From Candidatus Jordarchaeia archaeon (GTDB lineage Archaea; Asgardarchaeota; Jordiarchaeia; Jordiarchaeales; Freyrarchaeaceae): a stretch of DNA of 5,075 bases. The first letter of the stretch is position 1, and each line of letters starts with the position of its first letter. Under the pieces are notes generated by a model that saw only the letters and a program-made list of their open reading frames with translations, ran no database searches and had not been told where the DNA came from. The position numbers and the translations under genes were made by a program. Positions 1 through 4,685 of the stretch are shown here, piece by piece. Location: positions 1 to 5,075 of the forward strand of contig JAHAWR010000007.1 of NCBI GenBank assembly GCA_018383835.1, given 5' to 3'.

Positions 1-134
1 CCCAGTTCCAATACATCTTTTTTGTCTATTTTGTTGGATTGTTTATGTGGTGGCTTCAAGGGAGCTTCTTGGCTTCTTTAAGCGTGTAGAGTCTTTCATT
101 AGTAATTTATCTATACTTACAACTATTTAAAGTT
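1..134. other. Unassigned left edge beyond the tnpB fragment
   Basis: I recognise nothing certain here. On the minus strand, TnpB similarity (left fragment) fades at about base 135-150. After that, all three frames hit stops within a short distance. One minus frame is open from about base 58 to the window edge, but it has no start codon and no recognisable motif. The stretch could be further decayed tnpB, where the linker after the first RuvC motif should lie, or foreign sequence joined after a deletion. Confidence 0.4.
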
Positions 135-759
135 TCTACTCGGAAACTGCTAACCACGGCTATGGGCTGCTTTAGGCCTTCAAACCATACTGTTGCGAGG
201 TTTACGATGCCCAGGTCTATGTAGAGGGGCTTATTGCTTCCTCTTATGGGAGCTCCTCAACCTTGACCGCCATAAAAACTCCTCCACACTTCATCCACGT
301 CGTCGTAGACTATTTCGAGTCTGCCCTGCATGCCATGCCACCTCAACTCGCCCCTATACCTCAGCCTTAAACCCTTGGAAGATAGAGATATTCATCGAAC
401 CCTGTAGCAGTCGTTTCTTATGATGGTCCTGAACTCCCTTCTGCCGCTCTTCTTCCAGTACCTCGGCATAGAAACTTTGGCTATATGCGGTGGAAGCTTT
501 CCCATGGCTTCAAGCCTCTTTAGGGATAGGAAGCTCCTCCAAGCCTCGTTATTCTTGTTTATGATTTGCTGCGCCATTGCTGAACCTATGATTGGAGCAT
601 ATTTCTCGTATAGGTGCTTGGAGTACCATGGGAACCTTTTGTAGCGTATGTATGCTTGCCTGCGTTCAAAGTTCACTTCGTTGTATACCTAGCGCAGTTG
701 TCCGCCAACTTTCTAAGGCTTGGGCAACCCTCAACTATGAAAGCGTTCGTCCTCTCCAC
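135..759 (-). pseudogene. tnpB: TnpB (IS605 OrfB) N-terminal half, frameshifted remnant
   Basis: TnpB is an RNA-guided DNA nuclease carried by IS200/IS605 elements. The likely start is the GTG at 759-757, one base after the tnpA stop, with a GAGGGGTG Shine-Dalgarno-like motif inside the end of tnpA. The first frame gives VERTNAFIVEG. A frame change near 690 leads into VYNEVNFERRQAYI, YKRFPWYSKHLYEKYAPIIG and AWRSFLSLKRLEAMGKLPPH, ending at NDCYRV near 403. Later pieces in shifted frames read DEYLYLP, then KGLRLRYRGELRWHG through RLEIVYDDVDEVWRSF, then FMAVKVEELP, then NKPLYIDLGIVNLATVWFEG. The last contains the first RuvC catalytic Asp, codon 215-217. Frame changes fall near 690, 400, 380, 270 and 247. 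The second and third RuvC motifs and the zinc finger are not in the window. The family is clear from the recovered motifs, and a functional protein is excluded. Confidence 0.85.
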
Positions 760-760
760 G

Positions 761-994
761 TCAAACACCCCTCTGGGCTTCAATGTATTTTTCAATCGCC
801 TCTTCGGCAGCCCCTATTGTTGAAACATAGTAGCTGTGAGTCCAGAGCGAGGACAGCTTAAGCAGTTCTGGAAACTCCTTCCTGAGGATGTTTGAGCTCC
901 CACCCTTAATCCTCCTCACAATCCTATGCACTGGGATTGTTGGATAGGCTGAAATAAACAAGTGGAACTAAAACCACACTTTATCACGAAACAT
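761..994 (-). pseudogene. tnpA: TnpA (IS200/IS605 Y1 transposase) C-terminal half
   Basis: TnpA is the HUH single-strand transposase that cuts the hairpin ends of the element through a catalytic tyrosine. The open stretch 967-761 reads FHLFISAYPTIPV, then RRIKGGSSNILRKEFPEL, SLWTHSYYVSTIG and finally EKYIEAQRGV. The tyrosine in KYIEAQ (codon 787-785) aligns with the catalytic Tyr of the ISHp608 protein. The His in FHLF corresponds to the second His of the HUH motif. The first His is not seen: upstream the same frame gives MFRDKVWF followed by TAG at 970-968. Family members are about 130-150 residues, so roughly the first 55 (the metal-site strand and N-terminal fold) are missing. The break coincides with an inverted repeat at 967-1010. 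Identification is secure; the protein is inactive. Confidence 0.85.
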
Positions 995-1010
995 ATGCCG
1001 GTGGTTTAGT
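967..1010. repeat. Inverted repeat at the tnpA break point
   Basis: ACTAAAACCAC (967-977) is the reverse complement of GTGGTTTAGT (1001-1010) apart from one extra A, giving a 10-bp stem with a single-base bulge and a 23-base loop. A competing short palindrome, GCCGGTGGTTTAGTCGGC (997-1014), overlaps the right arm. IS200/IS605 ends carry imperfect subterminal hairpins read by TnpA, so this may be the left-end hairpin now abutting tnpA because of an internal deletion. The tnpA stop codon TAG lies inside the left arm. Confidence 0.45.
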
Positions 1011-1188
1011 CGGCAGATTTATATCGTTTAAGAGACCTATAGAGGGCGGCGTATGAGGGGTGAATTGAAGCGAGAAGTGAAATTTATGGTTTGAGGCGGT
1101 GAGGTACTTAAGAGCATTTAATAAAGCGCCTCCATAGTTAATGGAGGGTTGTGATGGGGTGAAAGATTCTTAAAAAGGGGTTGGTGAG
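995..1188 (+). promoter_or_regulatory. Leader and promoter region of the glycosyltransferase gene
   Basis: A TATA-like TTTAATAAA at 1117-1125 predicts transcription starting near 1145-1150 on the plus strand, about 40 bases before the gene. Around the predicted start lies the palindrome CCTCCATAGTTAATGGAGG (1129-1147). Immediately before the gene, GGGGTT (1177-1182) and GGTGAG (1183-1188) form a Shine-Dalgarno region. The second is too close to the ATG at 1189 but better placed for the GTG at 1192. Further purine-rich GGTGA-type motifs occur at 1055-1063, 1096-1105 and 1143-1162, each next to micro-frames of 10-18 codons. No longer gene is visible in this stretch. Confidence 0.5.
1129..1147. 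repeat. 19-bp palindrome at the predicted transcription start
   Basis: CCTCCAT (1129-1135) and ATGGAGG (1141-1147) are perfect reverse complements around the 5-base centre AGTTA. The site sits a few bases downstream of the TATA box at 1117-1125 and covers the expected transcription start, a position where archaeal repressors often bind. It could alternatively be an RNA hairpin at the 5' end of the transcript, or a transposon-end hairpin left from the neighbouring element. Confidence 0.5.
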
Positions 1189-1929
1189 ATGGTGAGGTTC
1201 TCTGTGATAATCCCTGCGCTGAATGAGGAAAAATACATTGGTTTAACTCTTAAAAGCATATTTAGACAAACGTTTAAGGATTTAGAGGTAATCGTTGTTG
1301 TGGACGATAGAACGACCGACGCCACGGTGGAGATCGCCGAGAGGGAGGGGGCAAAAATTGTTTTCTGCAACAAGCACACGGTAAGTGATGGAAGACACAT
1401 GGGGGCAACTTGCGCTGAAGGGGAGATACTATTTTTTACTGATGCTGACACACTTATACCGCCAGACTTCCTTGAAAAGGTGAATAGGAAATTCATGGAC
1501 AAGAATGTTGTTGCTTTGAGCGGGCTGGCTATACCATACGATGCACCCATGATAGGTAAGGTGGAGTACTTGGTCTGGTCTCTGGCAAGATACTTGCTAA
1601 ACTGTTTAGGCAAATTCTTCCCCCCAGGATACTACACGGTGATTAGAAGGGACGTGTACTTCGAAATAGGGGGATACACGGAAATTGAGGACCAGACCCC
1701 TTCTTCCCTTGACAGAAAAGATGGGCTTCTCGGGCTTAGGTTGGTCAAGAATGCTAGAAGTAAGACCGTTTACTGCTTGGACACCCCTACCTTCCCCTCT
1801 TCGAGGAGGATGCATAAACTCGGCTTTTTAAAATTTAACCTGTACTATGCTTACATACTCAGCCACTTGTTCCCCTCGGTTAAATTCTTCAGGAGGCTGG
1901 CATACTTTAATGAGAAGTACTCAAAATGA
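1189..1929 (+). CDS. Family 2 glycosyltransferase (GT-A fold)
   Basis: This 246-residue protein has the features of a soluble inverting GT2 glycosyltransferase that transfers a sugar from an activated donor to a glycan, lipid or protein acceptor. The N-terminal donor-binding strand and loop read FSVIIPALNEEKYI (residues 4-17). VVVDDRTTDAT (36-46) supplies the uridine-contacting Asp pair. FTDADT (83-88) holds the DXD metal site (D85, D87). GYYTVIRRDVYFEIGGY (147-163) and the downstream TEIED and GLLGLRLVKN are the usual acceptor and catalytic region; the spacer DQTPSSLDRKDG (168-179) looks longer than in typical members. No signal peptide or clear membrane helix is present, though the hydrophobic, basic C-terminus (about 212-240) may rest on the membrane. 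The start is ATG 1189, or GTG 1192, which keeps every motif. Its only close partner is the convergent DUF2079 gene, so a surface-glycan role is inferred. The exact sugar and acceptor cannot be told. Confidence 0.93.
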   Translation: MVRFSVIIPALNEEKYIGLTLKSIFRQTFKDLEVIVVVDDRTTDATVEIAEREGAKIVFCNKHTVSDGRHMGATCAEGEILFFTDADTLIPPDFLEKVNRKFMDKNVVALSGLAIPYDAPMIGKVEYLVWSLARYLLNCLGKFFPPGYYTVIRRDVYFEIGGYTEIEDQTPSSLDRKDGLLGLRLVKNARSKTVYCLDTPTFPSSRRMHKLGFLKFNLYYAYILSHLFPSVKFFRRLAYFNEKYSK

Positions 1930-1939
1930 CCATCCGACG

Positions 1940-3622
1940 CTAGGATTTCCCTATGATCATTATTCCGTCGAACTGGAATAGGATAGTATAGTTGCCTGAG
2001 CTAAGTAGCTCTGAAATGAGTTTGCTTGACGGTAGCAGCTCGTAGAATAGGTCTATCCCCCCAACACCGCGAAGATGGTACCATTGTGAGTGCGTGTCAA
2101 CTATTACTAGGTCGTAGTAGGATTCTGGCATGAAGGAGTAGTGCTCCATGTAAAGGTTCATGGTGGGGGTTAGGTGAGGGAAAAGGTTGCTCTGCGTGGA
2201 AATCGTGAAGTATGGTGGAATAGATGACAGCAAGCTTTCAAGCAACTGGTCTCGTGGTGTCACCACTCCAACTTGCCATGCGACCCGTGCGACGCTATAA
2301 TTGTAAAAGCTCATGAAGCTGCAGCTGAGCACTATGAGAACAAGGCAGAGAGATATTTGGCTTCTTTTAAGGGACACCTCCAGTTTCCAAGCGAATTTAA
2401 CCTTTGACGCCACTTTCTGAGCCAAGTCTGTGAGGTTTTCCAGTTTGTCTGCGAGGTTTTCCAGTCCGTGGACTGAGGACGCGAATATGAATGGCAGAAT
2501 AAGTGCCGGGTACTGGACATTTATGGCGTTGTAATGCATAAGGTCTGTAGAGGTGACGCTCAGGATGATCCACGGCATCGCTGGTAGCAGGGTAGCTGGA
2601 CTCAGAAGGGAGAGAAAAGCAAACGGGAAGAACAGTAGGAGAAGGTAGTTTACCTTCAGCGAAGGCTCCATAAAGGCGAGGGCGAAGATAGCTTCGTCTA
2701 TGAGATACTTCCCGTAGCAAAGCTTGAATAGGGCAAATTTAACGATACTTGGGGTGAAGGCCGCCTGGAGGCTACCAACAGGGTTAACCAGAAAATTCCT
2801 CACCACTTCTCCTACCCCGATTCCCAAGTAAATCCAAGGTAAAGCATGCCTGTTAGCTGCAAGTATGGGGGGAAACAGGGCTTGCTGTAGAATAAACCAT
2901 ACACCACCCAGAACCACTGTGACGGCGGCGAACACGAGGTAAACATTGGAGAAAACATCTTTGAGCCTAAGCTTCAGAAGTGAAAGCCACGGGATCTCTC
3001 TCCTATGGAGCCACACCACATACAGGCCTATGGGCACGGCAGCGAAGGCCGCAACTTCCTTACACATTAAGGCCAGAAGTATGCATAGGGTGGACTTGAG
3101 AAATTGCTTCCGCTTAATGAAAAGTAGAGATGAAAAAAATAATATGGGAAGGAAGCAGTCAGGGTGAAAGTCGTAGAGGTTGACTCCGTGTAGTGAGGGG
3201 TTTAACAGATAGCAGAGTGTGAGGAGAAGGGAGAGCTTGTCTGATCTTAAAGTTTCACGTGAAAACAGGAAGGCAGGCACGGCGCTGAAGCCCAGTGCAA
3301 CCGACTGGACTGCAAGGAGGAGAAGAGGGGTTTGGCTGAAGGAGTAAATGGGGAGGAGGAGGAACAATATGGGGTCGAGGTGGAATTGGAAGTGGGATCC
3401 GAGCTCGATGACATCGTAGAATAGGAGACCGAAGTTTAGGGTGGAGTATAGGGCTTGATTGAAGATTCCGAGGTCGCCTGCCAGCGTCCGAAAAGCGAAG
3501 TGGTTGGTAAAGGAAAGAAAGGTGAAGGAGGCAGAATAGGTTGCTGAGAATAGAAGCGGGAGAAGAAGGGGTGGACGCGACCTTAACGCTCTGTACCGCA
3601 AAGCGGGACACCTCAGAGCCAT
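1940..3622 (-). CDS. DUF2079 multipass membrane protein (putative GT-C-like glycosyltransferase)
   Basis: This 560-residue integral membrane protein has the hallmarks of the DUF2079 family: DLGIFNQ (50-56) in the first outer loop, HFQFHLDPILF (77-87), LYDFHPDCFLP (149-159), CKEVAAFAAVPIGLY (187-201) and YPALILPFIFASSVHGLENL (371-390). About ten to twelve hydrophobic segments are visible, for example near 18-38, 83-118, 156-170, 178-204, 226-248, 311-358, 368-384 and 424-440. The last ~110 residues form a hydrophilic domain with SIPPYFTISTQSNLFPHLTP (467-486) and YYDLVIVDTHSQWY (502-515), as in family relatives. The family is uncharacterised but resembles membrane glycosyltransferases that use lipid-linked sugars, so an acidic loop (D50 or D83) may be catalytic; this is inference. 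Length is normal and there is no damage. Residues 389-402 contain a duplicated heptad. The ATG at 3622 has no Shine-Dalgarno but a TATA box at leaderless spacing. Stop TAG at 1942-1940. Confidence 0.92.
   Translation of the reverse strand: MALRCPALRYRALRSRPPLLLPLLFSATYSASFTFLSFTNHFAFRTLAGDLGIFNQALYSTLNFGLLFYDVIELGSHFQFHLDPILFLLLPIYSFSQTPLLLLAVQSVALGFSAVPAFLFSRETLRSDKLSLLLTLCYLLNPSLHGVNLYDFHPDCFLPILFFSSLLFIKRKQFLKSTLCILLALMCKEVAAFAAVPIGLYVVWLHRREIPWLSLLKLRLKDVFSNVYLVFAAVTVVLGGVWFILQQALFPPILAANRHALPWIYLGIGVGEVVRNFLVNPVGSLQAAFTPSIVKFALFKLCYGKYLIDEAIFALAFMEPSLKVNYLLLLFFPFAFLSLLSPATLLPAMPWIILSVTSTDLMHYNAINVQYPALILPFIFASSVHGLENLADKLENLTDLAQKVASKVKFAWKLEVSLKRSQISLCLVLIVLSCSFMSFYNYSVARVAWQVGVVTPRDQLLESLLSSIPPYFTISTQSNLFPHLTPTMNLYMEHYSFMPESYYDLVIVDTHSQWYHLRGVGGIDLFYELLPSSKLISELLSSGNYTILFQFDGIMIIGKS
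2432..2465. repeat. 21-bp-period internal duplication within the DUF2079 gene
   Basis: GAGGTTTTCCAGT occurs at 2432-2444 and again at 2453-2465, exactly 21 bases apart. On the coding (minus) strand this encodes LENLADK followed by LENLTDL (residues 388-401), two copies of an amphipathic heptad. It lies in the hydrophilic stretch between two membrane segments and would extend a short helix or coiled coil by one heptad. The period being a multiple of three keeps the gene in frame. Confidence 0.7.
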
Positions 3623-3647
3623 AAATCAAAAGTCCAAGTAAGTTATT

Positions 3648-3658
3648 GTATATTAAAA
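3648..3658 (-). promoter_or_regulatory. TATA box of the DUF2079 gene, probably leaderless
   Basis: On the minus strand TTTTAATATAC (3658-3648) is a good archaeal TATA box, preceded by an A-rich AAAAAG that could serve as BRE. Its centre is about 31 bases upstream of the ATG at 3622. With the usual 25-27 base spacing the transcript would begin only about 4-6 bases before the ATG. No Shine-Dalgarno motif is present (the bases before the start read ACTTTTGATTT), which agrees with a leaderless mRNA, common in Thermoproteota. Confidence 0.6.
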
Positions 3659-3750
3659 CTTTTTGAGGAAAGTTACTCTTCACTCCCTTAGAGATAGCTC
3701 TCGAGAAAGATGCTCGCGTACGTGAATATTAAGTACGCCAAGTTGCACTC
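3659..3750. other. Intergenic stretch without a recognised gene
   Basis: A 26-codon plus-strand frame begins at ATG 3710 (MLAYVNIKYAKLHSHRC and onward, stop at 3788-3790), but it has no Shine-Dalgarno motif and no recognised similarity. I do not call it a gene. Confidence 0.4.
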
Positions 3751-4260
3751 TCACCGATGCAAAATGGATTTAATTTGTGTATCAAAGTAAGTATGGTCCC
3801 CCGCTTCCATGACTTCTATGTCCGGCGGGTCATCGAGCCCCCCTACGTCGTTGGACCATATTGCACTAGGGTTTTCTTCGTCTTTGCCCAAATGCACCAT
3901 ATGGATGGTGCTGGTGCCAGGCAGTGTGGTGACCTCCGCTTGACCTGGAGCCAGTTGCGCGTCCCATCGACTAAAGGGGTTTAATGCTTCATCTTCAAGC
4001 GTTCACCCTCCCCATTGTGGTATGTTACCTTTAGGCATCTGTAGTGTTCTCGATTCACATTCATGCCTCAACCTTGTACTCCATCTTCCTCGAACGACTC
4101 CAACTCCTATAAGCGAAGCCGCCTATCCAGCTTCTCGACGACCAGGCTCCCGTTCCCAGACCTCTTTACCATCTCGTCAACGTGCACCAGAGACGGACTC
4201 CACGTCTCCCAAGGATTCAATCCCAGCTCGAATCCGTCGGCCATCCTTTATTTAAACGTG
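3751..4260 (-). pseudogene. Probable dead gene of unknown family (broken minus-strand frames)
   Basis: I do not recognise this sequence. On the minus strand a frame is open for 83 codons from 4002 to the TGA at 3753-3751. It reads TLEDEALNPFSRWDAQLAPG, then IHMVHLGKDEENPSAIWSND, VGGLDDPPDIEVMEAGDHTY and FDTQIKSILHR. It starts right after an in-frame TGA (4005-4003) and its first ATG is only at 3900. Upstream pieces in changing frames also look protein-like: WSPSLVHVDEMVKRSGNG with SLVVEKLDRRLRL (4244-4110, ATG at 4244), then EHYRCLKVTYHNGEGE, which ends where the 83-codon frame begins. The Glu/Asp/Lys-rich composition suits coding sequence on this strand, whereas the plus-strand frames are Ser/Pro-rich as expected of antisense. 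Nothing identifies a function. It could be a decayed accessory gene or transposon cargo, and the plus strand is also open in register from 3751 to 3981, so the strand is not certain. Confidence 0.4.
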
Positions 4261-4600
4261 TTTATGGCGTCTTAAACGGAGACTCCGATACCGTTGTTTC
4301 TTCCAAGTTCGCTTCAATGCTAGGGAACTCAAGACGACGACACCGACGGCCAGTAAGAGAAATGGATCTCTCGGCTAGCAATCATGGACGAGTTCACGCG
4401 TAATCCCGTTCATGGTAATGGAGACAGGGCAGATTGGTAAACCTCACGAAAAACCTTGGCACTTCCAAGTGGTTAGTGAGAAGAAGCAGACTGCTCCAAC
4501 GTGGAACAGTCCTCCAGCATTCCCCCGAGTACGTCGGCTCCGGCTTAAGTGAGAGGTAATTGTAGTCCACATTCCTAAAGGAGGAAGGTACTGCTCACAT
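4261..4600. other. Unassigned accessory sequence
   Basis: I see no gene I can support. The plus strand has a 46-codon frame from ATG 4412 to TGA 4552 (starting MVMETGQIGKPHEKPWHF) without a Shine-Dalgarno motif. The minus strand has a 36-codon open piece at about 4372-4265 containing FPSIEANLEETTVSESPF. Neither resembles a family I know. The stretch shares the broken-frame character of the sequence to its left and may belong to the same decayed region. No tRNA, rRNA or CRISPR repeat was found in it. Confidence 0.4.
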
Positions 4601-4609
4601 GATGAATTC

Positions 4610-4685
4610 CCTCAAGTTCATCAACTTGAGGAAGGCCAGTGCAAACTGGGATGAGGCTTAAATGCTTCCGAGTAGTATTTAAGCC
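4610..4685 (-). ncRNA. Triple-hairpin segment: candidate IS right end / TnpB omega RNA scaffold
   Basis: Three inverted repeats follow one another with gaps of only 4-5 bases. The first is GGCTTAAAT (4655-4663) with ATTTAAGCC (4677-4685), nine perfect pairs extendable by CT/AG to about 12, with a 7-base loop. The second is CCAGT (4636-4640) with ACTGG (4645-4649), four-base loop GCAA on the plus strand. The third is CCTCAAGTT (4610-4618) with AACTTGAGG (4623-4631), nine perfect pairs and a four-base loop CATC. The first straddles the stop codon of the right-hand tnpB (4681-4679). In IS200/IS605 elements, the right-end hairpin recognised by TnpA and the guide-RNA scaffold bound by TnpB both lie at this place on this strand, with the guide continuing beyond the element end. 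The structure is seen; the RNA role is inferred from family knowledge. Confidence 0.4.

Larger units (their letters stand above)
135..994 (-). mobile_element. Decayed IS200/IS605-family element (tnpA-tnpB order), left copy
   Basis: Two transposon genes lie in the canonical order on the minus strand: a Y1 (HUH-type) tnpA fragment and then, after a single spacer base, a tnpB fragment. Elements of this family move as single-stranded DNA, with TnpA doing the cutting and joining, while TnpB is an RNA-guided nuclease related to Cas12. Both genes are broken: tnpA lacks its N-terminal half and has an in-frame TAG, and tnpB has at least four frame changes and lacks its C-terminal half within the window. 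A TATA-like ATTTATA (1017-1023; TATAAAT on the minus strand) just upstream could be the old tnpA promoter. The exact ends cannot be placed: the right end would be left of base 1 if present at all, and the left end is probably near 1000-1030. The element is certainly dead as it stands. Confidence 0.85.

Noticed and set aside
193..861. Plus-strand open frames of 69-89 codons across the left element
   Set aside because: They lie opposite clear TnpB and TnpA coding sequence on the minus strand, have no Shine-Dalgarno motif, and show no family features.
1170..1613. 147-codon minus-strand frame inside the glycosyltransferase
   Set aside because: It is antisense to an intact GT2 gene with all expected motifs. 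The Ser/Thr-rich composition is typical of a shadow frame.
3255..3683. 142-codon minus-strand frame overlapping the start of the DUF2079 gene
   Set aside because: It is out of frame with the recognised protein, is rich in Pro, Ser and Arg, and has no membrane segments or motifs. The TATA box and motif set support the other frame.
3757..3984. 75-codon plus-strand frame starting MQNGFNLCIKVSM
   Set aside because: It is codon-aligned antisense to the acidic minus-strand frame. It has no Shine-Dalgarno or recognised similarity. It was not fully excluded, so the strand of this region remains open.
4205..4235. GGATTCAATCCC, similar to a tRNA T-arm
   Set aside because: No acceptor stem, anticodon arm or D-arm can be fitted around it.
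4022..4403. Overlapping plus-strand frames of 70-77 codons
   Set aside because: Ser, Pro and Arg dominate, as in antisense of charged coding sequence. Three frames overlap and none has a start signal.
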